A stretch of DNA of 64,000 nucleotides from Alnus glutinosa. Its lineage: Eukaryota; Streptophyta; Magnoliopsida; Fagales; Betulaceae. Shown piece by piece: positions 35,201-46,690 of the stretch. The stretch is taken from assembly GCF_958979055.1 (NCBI RefSeq), contig NC_084894.1:23467616-23531615 (forward strand), written 5' to 3'. Position numbers and translations under genes: made by a program. Numbering within the stretch: the stretch's first letter is position 1; the number at the start of each line of letters is the position of its first letter. The notes beneath the pieces are model-generated. The model did not search any database. It was not told the origin of the DNA and saw only the letters and a list, made by a program, of their open reading frames with translations.

Positions 35201-36552
35201 GGCTAGCTTGGTGGCTAAGGGATACTCCCAAAGTGAAGGTATTGATTACCTTGAAACATTTTCTCCCGTGGCCAAGCTCACTACTGTCAGATTATTGTTA
35301 GCTCTTGCTGCTGCAAAAGGCTGGCATCTACATCAACTTTACGTCAACAATGCCTTTCTCCATGGCACATTGAATGAGGAGGTTTACATGAAATTACCAC
35401 CCGGTTTTTCATTTCAAGAGGAGTCCAAAGTTTGTAAACTTTCCAAATCTTTGTATGGTTTAAAACAGGCATCCCACCAATGGTTTTCTCAGTTTTCTTC
35501 TACCTTGATCACTCATGGATTTGCTCAGTCCAAGGCTGACTACTCTCTCTTCACCAGACTTCAAGGCAGTTCTTTTGTTGCTCTCCTTGTCTATGTTGAT
35601 GACATTGTCATCGCCAGTAATGATATGGATGCTATCTCTTCTCTCACTGCCTTTCTCAACTCTCAGTTTCGTCTCAAAGACTTAGGGGCGGTCAAATATT
35701 TTCTTGGATTGGAGCTTGCTCGTACTGCTAAGGGCATTTCTGTCAGCCGACGCAAATATTGTCTTGACATCATTCAAGACTGTGGTCTTCTTGCTGCTAA
35801 GCCCGCTGCTTTTCCTATGGAATCTCATTTGAAACTCTCTCGGAATGATGGTGCTCTTCTCCCTGATCCTACCTCATACCGCAGATTGATAGGCAGGTTA
35901 ATTTACTTAACCCTCACTCGACCTGATATTTCCTTTTCTGTTCAAATTCTCAGTCAGTTCATGCATAGTCCTCGACAACCACACATGGACGCTGCTTCTC
36001 GCCTTCTTCGATACCTTAAGGGCTCTCCAGGTCAATGACTTTTTTATCCTACTTCTTCAGATCTTAAGCTTAAAGCCTTCTGTGATAGTGATTAGGCTGC
36101 TTGCCCTGATTCTCGACGCTCTATTACTGGATTTTGTGTTTTTCTTGGTGATGCTCTTATTTCTTGGAAATCCAAGAAACAACACACTGTTTCTTGCTCT
36201 TCTGCTGAAGCAGAATATCGATCTATGGCTACTTGTTCTTATGAGCTTACTTGGTTATTTTCTCTCCTTCGTGATTTACACATTTCTCATTCTCAACCAG
36301 CTCTATTATTCTATGACAATAAAGCTACCCTTCATATCGTTGCTAATCCTGTTTTTCACGAGAGGACTAAGCATATTGATATCGATTGTCACCTCGTTCG
36401 TGATAAAATACAAGAGGGTTTACTTCGTACTATACATATTACCTCTCAGCATCAGATTGCATATATCTTTACTAAGGCTCTTGGCAGAATTCCTTTTGAA
36501 CATTTGCTTTTCAAGATGAATATACTGAACATATATTCCTCTTGAGGGGGAG

Positions 36553-36851
36553 TATTACGATTATACCCTTCACCACGTAAGCTTGACAGATGAATTAATT
36601 GTATAAAAGGAAAGCCTCGTGGACTCATGGATTGGAGACGCCATCATCCAGAAGATGCTCTTTGCTAGAATTCTGTAGAAGCTTCTTTTTGTTGGAGTTT
36701 TGTTAGCTGATTTGTATAGATTCTTTTTCTGTTATCGCCCATTTCTATTCTCTACGGTTGTATTCATTTCATTTTCCTGTACAGCATTCTTTCTATATAT
36801 TTGTACTCAGATCAATGAAATATACAAGAATCATTTTTCATCAATATTTCA
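36553..36851 (+). repeat. 3' LTR of the copia element
   Basis: About 299 bp, preceded by a purine run (TTGAGGGGGAG) that serves as the polypurine tract, and followed by AGTCTT at 36853-36858. Confidence 0.9.
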
Positions 36852-36930
36852 GAGTCTTTAATCTGGTTTAGGTAGTTCAAATTTTATTTGGTCTGGGATT
36901 CAGCTTCTTAATTTGATACTATAAATAGTT

Positions 36931-39246
36931 ATGGATCCTACGTTTTCTGGGTTGCCGGATTTCATAAACGATGTCCTGGTCGATGATGACCATGCATTTT
37001 CACCCAATTCCAATCAATACCCAGATCTTTTAAACGAGTACAAATTCAATTTGTCCCTCCCCAAACCTTAGCTTCCTTGAAAGTTCATTGCTTTCACCTG
37101 ACCTGGGTCACACTGATTTGGCTCCGCCGAAAACTGTGGCCCCAGCTGCGGAGCCATATGCTCCGTCCGCTGGCGATAGCATGAGCATACAGTCTGTGGG
37201 TACGAGTCCGGGGGGAGAGTCGTCATCGGACGACAGTGAGTTCTCGGAAACAGTTCTCAAATTCATAGGCCAGATACTTATGGAAGACAACATAGAGGAT
37301 AAACCCTGCATGTTTTACGACCCTTTGGGTCTCCAAGTCACCAAGAAATCCTTCTATGATGCTCTCAGTCAGAAATACCCTCCTTCCTCCAATCTACACC
37401 AAGAAGAACCAACCTATATCAATCCCAACTTGGGGAGCGCTGATGATGTTTTTTCTGCAAGCAGTGGTGGTGATTATGGTGTTAGTAGGATTTCTACCAC
37501 TAGAAATAGCACTGATTGACAGTGGGTCAATGATGTTTTCCAGCCCAATTTGCGGCCCGCCAATGGATCACAGTTTTTAGCCAATCAGTCGAACGACGTG
37601 ACTAACATCCGCGGTGGCATGGAGCTTTTGGCTCAGAAATTTTTTACAGATAGTGAATCTGTGTTGCAATTTAGGAGAGGGTTAGAGGAAGCTAGTAATT
37701 TCCTTCCTAGGGGCAATCAATTAGTTTTTGATTTGGGGACTACATGGTATCACCAGAGTTGAAGGGAGGGGATCAAAAGGTGGAACTCAAGGGGGAGAAG
37801 GGTGAGAGAGAGATTTCACCGGATGGGTTGAGGGGAAGGAAGAATCATGGGAGGGAAGATGAAGATGTAGATGTAGAAGAAGGGAGGAGTAATAAGCAGT
37901 CTGCGGTTTATGTGGAAGAGAGTGAATTAACAGAAATGTTTGATAAGGTGTTGTTTTCCACCGAAGCACTTTCGCAGGTATGCGGTAACAATGATAATGA
38001 ATCGGTGCAGAATAAAGCAAGCAAGGCCTCACAGCCAAATGGGCAGCCGCAAGGAGGTAATGGTGGGAAGAGTCGTGCTATGAAACAGGGACAAAAGAAG
38101 AAAACGGTTGACTTGAGGACACTTTTGATTCTATGTGCACAAGCTGTCTCAACAAGTGACAATAGAATTGCAAATGAGTTACTGAATCAGATTAGGCAGC
38201 ACTCTTCTCCTTATGGTGAAGGGTCTTAGAGGTTGGCCCATTTCTTTGCTAATGGCCTTGAGGCATGCTTGGCTGGCACTGGCACTGGAACTCAAATTTT
38301 CTATAGTTCCTTAATTTCCAAAAGGATCTCAGCTTCTGAAATATTGAAAGCTTACAAAGTTCATATTTCAGCCGTCCCTTTTAGGAGGACCTCATTATTC
38401 TTTGCTACCAAAATGATTAATAAAGTAGCAGAGAAAGGAACAAGTCTTCATATTATAGACTTTGGTATCGAATATGGTTTCCATTGGCCACTTCTGATCC
38501 ATAAGCTCTCAAAAAGAGCTGGAGGACCTCCCAAGCTACGTATTATAGGGATAGAGTTTCCCCAACCTGGATTCCATCCAACAGAGCGTATTGAGGAGAC
38601 CGGTCGTCGCTTGGCTAAGTATTGTGAGCGGTTTAATGTTCCTTTTGAGTACCATGCTCTAGCATCGCAAAACTGGGAGACCATCCAAATTGAAGACCTC
38701 AGGATTGATAGGAATGAGTCGATTGCTGTGAACTGTATATGCCGGTTTAAGAACCTACTTGATGAAACAGTTGAAGGGACCAGTCCACGGAATGCGGTTT
38801 TGAATTTAATCAGGAGGATAAATCCCGATATTTTTGTCCATTCTATTGTTAATGGAGGCTACAATTCCCCCTTCTTTGTCACACGGTTCTGAGAAGCACT
38901 CTTCCTCTCTGCATTGTATGACATATATGATGTTAATTTACCCCGTGAGAACCAAGAGAGGTTAATGTTTGAGAGAGAGATCCTTGGGAGGGATGCTATG
39001 AATGTTGTAGCATGTGAGGGCTTGGAGAGGGTTGAGAGGCCTGAGACCTACAAGCAGTGGCAGCTCCGGACTATAAGGGCTGGTTTCAGGTAGCTCCCAT
39101 TGGACCAAGTGATGATGACCTTGTTCAGGTGTAAGTTGAGGGAATGGTACCACAAGGATTTTGAACTTGATGAAGACAACCACCGGATGCTTTTGGGATG
39201 GAAGGGCCGTATTCTCTTTGCTTGCTCTTGTTGGGTACCGAATTAG
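36931..39246 (+). pseudogene. GRAS gene C, mosaic SCL14/LISCL pseudogene
   Basis: The gene starts MDPTFSGLPDFINDV like copies E and F and ends near VPN. It is broken many times: a frameshift near 37055, TGA at 37517-37519, a 2-nt loss near 37742, TAG at 38227-38229, TGA near 38889 and TAG near 39091. LHRI and VHIID (LHIIDFGIEYGFHWP) are still readable. Up to about 37350 it follows E (FIGQILME.NIEDKPCMFYD). After that it follows A and D (FYDALSQKYPPSSNLHQEEP) and lacks the GEYKS...DPGDY insert of E and F. It is therefore a recombinant copy. The leader is separated from the ATG by the copia element. Confidence 0.92.
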
Positions 39247-39354
39247 GATGTTTGTGGAAACTCAAAACATTGTCCTTGTTGCAGCTTTTTAAGATTCTTA
39301 CGCGCGCGCTTATTAAAATTTTGGGTTGGCGGTTGCATATCTCTTATGTCTTTT

Positions 39355-39751
39355 AAAAGTGTACCCTTTAGTGGCGTCGGATCTCCGGCCTGGTGCTCAC
39401 GGTGGCGGCGCGTGTCCTACACGCGTCGTCATTCCGAGGAAGTCTGCTTCACTGCTGGGGATTTTTTTTTTTGGGTTTTCTGTATTTGTGTTATGTATTC
39501 CCCTTGTTTCTATATACAGTCTGCCTATGTTTGGCTCAAAATTTATTAGAATTTTTATTGTAGAGGGCTTAAATGTAATTATAGTGAGATTTGTGATTTT
39601 GCCTAGGCAGCTGTTTTTTAAGTCAGATCCTTTTGACTTAGAATATAAGGGGGTCTGTCCCTCATTTCTCAACTTGTATGTCTTCGGACTTTTCAGTATT
39701 AATGGTTAGCACATGCTATTCCGTTCAAAAAAAAAAAAGTGTACTCTTTAG
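39355..39751 (+). mobile_element. LINE insertion, unit D copy
   Basis: Body 39372-39734 with target duplications AAAAGTGTACCCTTTAG (39355-39371) and AAAAGTGTACTCTTTAG (39735-39751), the same insertion as at 7604-8017. Confidence 0.8.
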
Positions 39752-40608
39752 GCCATTTCCATCTTTTCACCTCTAGGACTTATATCTGTTGTCTTTCTTT
39801 TCTTTGTCACATTTCATCAGAATCTGCCATTTTTGAGCCATTGTTGACCAACTTCATTTCGTCGGTTTGGTCCCACATGGCTGTAAATTCTCTTTCTTTT
39901 TCCAATTTTTAAAACCTTCAATAACAAACAAGACTCATCATGCTTGTTTTCCAGTATTTAGTTTGAATTGATACAATATAAGCATGTTCTCCACAACTAC
40001 AATTATATATTCCATACAATTAAAATATGCAAGAAAAAATATATATATATACACACTCGTAAACAATTATAAAAAAGAACAATCTAAATATAAAAAACAA
40101 TTAATTTAAAAGAACAATCCAAATGTAAAAGCTTAATCAATGTAAAAATTTAATTACACACCTACAACTTTTTAAGAAAGAGTAGGAAAAAATTGATTTG
40201 AATTGTTGAAGATTTGAAGTAAGAAGAAATACTGTAAGAAAAAATCACAAATCGCAAATTCTTCTGGTTCTTTGATTTTTCTAATAGCACTTAGTGTTAC
40301 GACCTACGGATTCGCAAATCAGTAAAGTCATCTTCAACCTTCTCCAACCTAATTACCATAACGCTTCAAATATTTAATAGAAAAAAAATTACGATGTGGC
40401 GAGTTGTGAATTCCAGTCCTCTTGAAGAAGATTAGCCCCTAATAAGTGATTAGGGTAGACATCTAGGGCATCCGAAAGAACTCTACGAAATATAAGAATA
40501 ATTTTTTGGAGGTGAGGGAAGCATTTGACCTATCTCAACCCTTTCCTCCACACCTACTTGGCTGCCAAGCTATCTTGAGGAACTGGTAGCTTTCTTTTTG
40601 TCCCTTTT

Positions 40609-41040
40609 TTTTTAGGGGAATTGGAATGTTATTGATTATCTGAAATAAGTTGCTCAACATTTACAATTGCCAATACACAGTTGGGATAAAAGTCAACCCC
40701 GACCTTGTTTAATTGCTTAGAAATAGCAAGTTTTGCAAGATGATGTGCAGCTCTGTTCCCCACTATCCATACATGACTCACATCCCACGAACGAAAACCC
40801 TTCAGAAAATCTTTAGTATCTAGAATAAGACTCCAAATTTACCCATTCCCCCATCACCTCTGCCCAACGCCAACACAACCTCCTTAGCGTCACCTTCCAA
40901 TGTAAATGATGGAAACCCCATGTATCTTCCAAATTCCGCCCCAAGCCGAGCACTAAAAGCTTCAGCAACAGTTGGGTCTAAGAGGTACTTCTGAACATAA
41001 CACATAGTAGCTCGCACCGTGCCCGTATGATTTCAGGCGA
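40609..41040 (-). mobile_element. LINE 3' end with RNase H-like domain, unit D copy
   Basis: Same minus-strand element as 8877-9340, with a shorter T tract. The frame at 41017-40820 holds SFTLEGDAKEVVLAL of the RVT_3-type domain. Confidence 0.75.
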
Positions 41041-41046
41041 TGATAT

Positions 41047-41129
41047 CTAGGGCCGGCTCTACCTTATAAAAAATTGGGCGATCGCCTAAGGCCCCCATGA
41101 TTAAAGAATATTAATAAGGATTTTTTTTT

Positions 41130-41183
<54 letters not shown>

Positions 41184-42040
41184 AAGGCTTAATTATAGCA
41201 ATTAAAAAGGCATTAATATCATTTAATTCTTTAATGTTCAATTATTGAAATAAGTCTTAAAAAATTGATAGTATTAAATAGGAGAGTCAAATAATACTAA
41301 AGACATTCTTAAATAAAACTCATTTTTCAACTTTAAATGTTCTATTATTGGAAATAATGGAGAAAATGAAAATAGTAATAATATTCAATATGTTGTGAGT
41401 AGAGTTTTTTGGGCCTCATGATGAGCATTGAACAACCAAAATTTCAATTAGAATTTTAAATGACAACAATAAATTCTAATCTCAACTGCCAATTAGATCA
41501 TTTACGAAAGACATGGATCGCTTTAACATTAAATGCTAATAATATATAATTTATTCAAAACGTTCAAAAGATAGAAATTATGCAACACAAGTACTCTAAT
41601 GTTCAAAATAAAACAAGGAAAAATAAATAAATGCTAAGAAGATGAAAAGTTTTTAAAATATTTTATGCAATTCAATTATAAACTCTTATCTTTATAAGTT
41701 TTCGTTGTTTTCTCTTTATTTTCCTATTCAATTCTTATTCAAATTTAAATTATTATTTTCTTATACACTTTTATTATTTTCTAACAACACTCTATTCAAG
41801 GCATTAAAATCATTTCATAGCTAACCAATGACATAAAAAAGTTTAGTTACCAAAAACTCAATCAATCACTTGCATTGTTTACCAAAATGAAATGTTTAGA
41901 AAAACTTAATATATAATTTTGCATTTCAAAAAGAAAAAAAAAATAAATTTTAAATAAAAATATTAAAATAAATATAATTTAATTAATATTTAAAAATAAA
42001 GAAGATGCTTCACTAACATGTTACTTTTTAGACTAAAAAA
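41047..42040. mobile_element. AT-rich hAT-like remnant, unit D copy
   Basis: Begins AGGGCCGGCTCTACC and GGGCGATCGCCTAAGG. It carries an (AT)n tract at 41133-41180 that is only a few units long in copy A. Otherwise it matches 9343-10265. Non-coding. Confidence 0.5.
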
Positions 42041-42776
42041 ATGTATCGAGTCGGTCGCGGATACCCAACCAATCAGTTCTAAGTCAACGGCAGCGTCACA
42101 TGGTTTGACGCAAAATGCTGTGATTCTCAATCTGTCCCTACAGCTGTCCTTTATCAAGAACGATTCGTATAGGGTAGCTGAGCTCATGTTCACGTGGACA
42201 CGTGAAAAAGACAGACATTTATGGAATGAGTTATTCTAGAATCATATTTTTAGTACTAGGCCATTATTGGCATTATCATGGGCCTCCTATTATTACGCCT
42301 ATATGTGTGGATTTTATTTGTATTTTAAATAATTAATTAATTTAATATATTAAATTTTAAAAATTTATTACAATTCAATTATTATTATTATTTTTTTTTT
42401 TTTGATAAATCATATTTAGAAGGATAGCAACTGGCCAATTGTTGACCAAAAACGTGAGAAGGCACATCACCCAATGCCTCTCAGTCTTCACTCTTCGGTC
42501 TCCACCCCCAGCGTTCTTCCTGAACGTCCCCTGTAGTATTGCAAACTACTCCAGATGAATGTTGTTATGTTTTATATATGTATGCCGACTGCCGTCGCGG
42601 AATTCCGTCGGAGACTCGGACAGAGCCGACTACCCCTATCAGTAATCTCATCAGTTTCAGTTCCATATTTCTGTTCCTTTTCTTTTCCTTTTCCTTTTGA
42701 TAATGCATTTTCACAACTATGTTATAGATATATATATCCTATTCTTTGATCTGATGGTTTGATACTTTAAATAGTT

Positions 42777-45086
42777 ATGAATCCTACTTTTTCTGGGTTG
42801 CCTGATTTCAATAACGATGTCTTGCTCGACGATGACCATGCCATTTCACCCAATTCCAATCAATACCCAGATCTTTTAAACGACTACGAATTCAATTTGC
42901 CCTCCCCGGACCTTATCTTCCTTGAAAGTTCATTGCTTTCACCTGACCTGGGTCACACTGATTTCGCTCCACCCATAACTGTGGCCCCAGCAGCAGAGCC
43001 ATATGCTCCGTCAGCTGGCAATAGCATGAGCACACCGTCTGTGGGTACGAGTCCGGGGGGAGACTTGTCCTCGGACGACAGCGAGTTCTCAGAAACGGTT
43101 CTCAAGTACATAAGCCAGATGCTTTTGGAAGAGAACATAGAGGACAAGCCCTGCCTGTTTTACGATCCTTTGGGTCTCCAAGTCACCGAGAAATCCTTTT
43201 ATGATGCAATCGGTCAGAAATACCCTCCTTCCTCCAATCTACACCAAGAAGAACCAACCTATATCAATCTCAACATGGGGAGCCCTGATGATGTTTTTTC
43301 TGCAAGCAGTGGTGGTGATTATGGTGTTAGTAGGATTTCTAGCACTAGAAATAGCACTGATCGACAGTGGGTCAGTGATGTTTTCCAGCCCAATTTGCAG
43401 CCCGCCAATGGATCACAGTTTTTAGCCAATCAGTCGAACGGCGTGACTAACATCGGTGATGGCATGGAGCTTTTGGCTCAGAACATTTTTATTGATAGTG
43501 AATCTGTGTTGCAATTTAGGAGAGGGTTAGAGGAAGCTAGTAAGTTCCTTCCTAGGGGCAATCAGTTAGTTATTGATTTGGGGACTAGCATGGTATCACC
43601 AGAGTTGAAGGGAGAGGATCAAAAGGTGGAACTCAAGGGGGAGAAGGGTGAGAGAGAGATTTCACCGGATGGGTTGAGGGGAAGGAAGAATCATGAGAGG
43701 GAAGATGAAGATGTAGATGTAGAAGAAGGGAGGAGTAATAAGCAGTCTGCGGTTTATGTGGAAGAGAGTGAATTAACAGAAATGTTTGATAAGGTGTTGC
43801 TTTCCACCGAAGCACTTTCTCTGGTATGCGGTAACAATGACAATGAACCCGTGCAGAATAAAGCAAGCAAGGCCTCACAGCCAAATGGGCAGCCGCAAGG
43901 AGCTAATGGTGGGAAGAGTCGTGCTATGAAACAGGGACAAAAGAAGGATGACTTGAGGACACTTTTGCTATGTGCACAAGCTGTCTCAGCAGGTGACAAT
44001 AGAACTGCAAATGAGTTACTGAATCAGATTAGGCAGCACTCTTCCCCGTATGGTCAAGGGTCTCAGAGGTTGGCCCATTTCTTTGCTAATGGCCTTGAGG
44101 CACGCTTGGCTGGCACCGGCACTGGAACTCAAATTTTTTATAGTTCCTTAATTTCCAAAAGGATCTCAGCTTCTGAAATATTGAAAGCTTACAAAGTTCA
44201 TCTTTCAGCTACCCCTGTCAGGAGGACCTCACTCTTCTTTGCTACCAAAATGATTAATAAAGTAGCAGAGAAAGCAACAAGTCTTCATATTATAGACTTC
44301 GGTATCGAATATGGTTTCCATTGGCCACTTCTGATCCATAAGCTCTCAAAAAGAGCTGGAGGACCTCCCAAGCTACGTATTACAGGGATAGAGTTTCCCC
44401 AACCCGGATTCCGTCCAACAGAGCGTATTGAGGAGACTGGTCATCGATTGGCTAAATATTGTGAGCGGTTTAATGTTCCTTTTGAGTACCATGCTCTAGC
44501 ATCGCAAAACTGGGAGACCATCCAAATTGAAGACCTCAAGATTGATAGGAATGAGTCGATTGCTGTGAACTGTATATACCGGTTTAAGAACCTACTTGAT
44601 GAAACAGTTGAAGGGACCAGTCCACGGAATGCGGTTTTGAATTTAATCAGGAGGATAAATCCCGATATTTTTGTCCATTCTATTGTTAATGGAATCTACA
44701 ATGGACCATTCTTTGTCACACGGTTCCGAGAAGCGCTCTTCCACTTCTCTGCATTATATGACATATTTGATGTTACTTTACCCCGTGAGAACCAAGAGAG
44801 GTTGATGTTTGAGAGAGAGATCCTTGGGAGGGAGGTTATGAATGTTGTAGCATGTGAGGGCTTGGAGAGGGTTGAGAGGCCTGAGAATTACAAGCAGTGG
44901 CAGCTCCGGACTATAAGGGCTGGTTTCAGGCAGCTCCCATTGGACCAAGAGATGATGACCTTGTTCAGGTCTAAGTTGAAGGAATGGTACCACGAGAATT
45001 TTGTACTTGAGGAAGACAACCATTGGATGCTTCTGGGATGGAAGGGCCGTGTTCTCTTTGCTTGCTCTTGTTGGGTGCCGAATTAG
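42777..45086 (+). CDS. GRAS transcription regulator D, SCL14/LISCL type, intact
   Basis: A single open frame of 769 aa. GRAS proteins of the LISCL branch (lily LISCL, Arabidopsis SCL9/14/33) act in the nucleus as co-regulators of transcription; SCL14 binds class II TGA factors at detoxification genes. The N-terminal third is acidic and low in order, with the activation-type motif SETVLKYISQMLLEENIEDK. The GRAS domain starts at about residue 394 with DLRTLLLCAQAV (LHRI). It continues through LHIIDFGIEYGFHWP (the VHIID core, residue about 505), RFNVPFEYHALA (PFYRE region) and LHRII, to a SAW end at WVPN. Compared with A and B, it has lost three codons before DLRT and one Ile in LHRI; both losses are in frame. 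The Gly-Thr repeat has three units. No introns are needed in the coding part, as usual for GRAS genes. The start is the conserved MNPTFSGLPDF, which follows TTTAAATAGTT as in all copies. Confidence 0.93.
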   Translation: MNPTFSGLPDFNNDVLLDDDHAISPNSNQYPDLLNDYEFNLPSPDLIFLESSLLSPDLGHTDFAPPITVAPAAEPYAPSAGNSMSTPSVGTSPGGDLSSDDSEFSETVLKYISQMLLEENIEDKPCLFYDPLGLQVTEKSFYDAIGQKYPPSSNLHQEEPTYINLNMGSPDDVFSASSGGDYGVSRISSTRNSTDRQWVSDVFQPNLQPANGSQFLANQSNGVTNIGDGMELLAQNIFIDSESVLQFRRGLEEASKFLPRGNQLVIDLGTSMVSPELKGEDQKVELKGEKGEREISPDGLRGRKNHEREDEDVDVEEGRSNKQSAVYVEESELTEMFDKVLLSTEALSLVCGNNDNEPVQNKASKASQPNGQPQGANGGKSRAMKQGQKKDDLRTLLLCAQAVSAGDNRTANELLNQIRQHSSPYGQGSQRLAHFFANGLEARLAGTGTGTQIFYSSLISKRISASEILKAYKVHLSATPVRRTSLFFATKMINKVAEKATSLHIIDFGIEYGFHWPLLIHKLSKRAGGPPKLRITGIEFPQPGFRPTERIEETGHRLAKYCERFNVPFEYHALASQNWETIQIEDLKIDRNESIAVNCIYRFKNLLDETVEGTSPRNAVLNLIRRINPDIFVHSIVNGIYNGPFFVTRFREALFHFSALYDIFDVTLPRENQERLMFEREILGREVMNVVACEGLERVERPENYKQWQLRTIRAGFRQLPLDQEMMTLFRSKLKEWYHENFVLEEDNHWMLLGWKGRVLFACSCWVPN

Positions 45087-46523
45087 GATGTTTGTGGAAA
45101 CTCAAACTATTGTCATTGTTCATTCAATTTTCAATGTTTTTCTCTTTTGTGTATGCTTATCATCTTGAACTTTCAACTGGTGTTTTTATAAATGGTGGTA
45201 GAACTATGGATTAAATAAAAGACTTGGAACAAACTGCAAAGCCTTTTGAAGTGAAATATGTTTGATATTTGACTTTTGTAGTGAAATATATGTTTGATAT
45301 TCCCCTCCCCAACATGACTTTTGATTCTTCATTTTTAGTTGTTTAATGTTTTAACTAAATTTTGGTGTATGGATTGGATTAGCATGGGGAATGATTTTGG
45401 GAGATTGAAGTTGATTTTTGGTTGTGGGTTTTATCATGGCCGGTATGGGGAAAATTTTGTGGTGGTTGAGTTTCTTCGAAGAATTTGGGTATTTCGAAAG
45501 AAGGATTGGCTGAAATTGGGGAGGATGATTTCTGGGATTTCTTTGTATGATTGATTTGATCGAATGAGAGGTGGCTTCATACTTTGTTTGGGTTGGGATT
45601 GCTGTTTGGCCAAATGGGGATGAAATTGGAGTTGATTTTTCGGGTATGGCCCGGATGATTTATAGGGTTGGTTTTTGAGTTTTGATTTTCAGTTTTGGGG
45701 TCGTTGATTTTGATGCTTTTAGAGCCTAAATTCAGGACCCTAAATAAGAATAATAATAAAAACACAATGGGGGCAAACAAAATATAAAAAGACAACTTTT
45801 ACTCAATAAACGTCAAAATTATGAAATTGTAGCCCTTTAAATAAATAAGCTTTTCAACAATATTAAGTTTGTCTCCACTCGACGTGATAAAAACCGAATA
45901 AAAAGGGGCATGCATCAGGTCCTCCCTCTCTAAACAAAGTGCAACTTCTTCTTCTTTTCTTTTTTTTCTTTATATATATATATATAAAGCTAATTTGACA
46001 CCTGTTAGGCCAGTGTATAAGCCTCTTTTGTAAAGAGAAATGATTGATTTTTTTCTTTAATCATTTTCTCATCTTTCAATTTTTCAAAATTATCATTAGA
46101 TATGTGGGATCTATGTTGTCCTTCTCTTATCTTTTTATTTTTCAAAATTACCATTAAATCCGTGTTATAGTGAAGTCTTTGACTACTGATCGGGTTCAAA
46201 ATGAAAATTCCAACTAAGATGAACACCAAAAGGGAAAAACCCAATTTGGTTTGCATACGATTTTTATTTATTTATTTATTTTTTCTTTCAATTAAATGAG
46301 ACACAAGGCAGCTAAAACTTTGGCAATTAGAATGACAAAATGAGCCCACCAAAGGTGACACACAGCGAAAAAAATGGATCAATTTGTAATTATAGTTTAT
46401 CTCAAGGACTTTCCATGAACTTTTAAACCATAGGGAGTGATTTGTAATTATGGCATACCTCAGGGACCAATGGTGCAATTATCCGAAATTTTAAAGAAAA
46501 GTTAAAGGTAAAAAATTCGTGAA
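45087..46523. other. 3' flank of gene D
   Basis: No gene. 45087-45560 and 45780-46375 match the flank of B; 45300-45735 also matches 50940-51380 after E. The unit then jumps to the MITE at 46524, so the segment corresponding to 28680-30560 has been deleted here. The reverse-strand frames at 45577-45795 and 46005-46256 have no domain. Confidence 0.6.
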
Positions 46524-46690
46524 ATGCTAGAGGTATCAAATATTTTATCAAGATGATATGAAGCTTATTTATTGGTACCCGCAGCATTTCTTTTTATTAA
46601 TTGTTTTGATCATCTCCAATGAATTGAATAAGCTCCACTTCATCTTGGTACCCATCTGTTGGTAAAAAATTTGGTACCTCTAACATTTCT
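46524..46690. mobile_element. Foldback MITE (copy 3 of 3)
   Basis: Same inverted ends as 1572-1757 (GAAATGCTAGAGGTA and GGTACCTCTAACATTT), slightly shorter in the left arm. Confidence 0.65.

Larger units (their letters stand above)
31897..36858 (+). mobile_element. Ty1-copia LTR retrotransposon, broken
   Basis: This is a fossil element of about 4.95 kb (31903-36851) flanked by AGTCTT on both sides. The order of parts is 5' LTR, primer site, gag with a zinc knuckle (about 32250-33280), protease (near 33430), integrase (about 33830-34530), reverse transcriptase (about 35030-35900), RNase H (about 36060-36500), polypurine tract and 3' LTR. Integrase before reverse transcriptase places it in Ty1-copia. 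Its size and short LTRs fit the Ale/Retrofit lineage, which is a guess. The coding region carries several breaks, so it is not autonomous. The two LTRs differ at about eight aligned sites in roughly 298 (counted by eye), which suggests an age of one to two million years at common plant rates. Confidence 0.93.
39276..42776. repeat. Upstream duplicated block of GRAS gene D
   Basis: This block joins the 3' flank of gene C directly at about 39276, at a shared TTGTT. From there it matches 7530-11154 nearly throughout, including both LINE ends and the hAT-like remnant. The leader just before gene D is shorter than in A: about 90 bp around the CTCCCGGAGAAACC region are missing near 42675. Confidence 0.88.
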
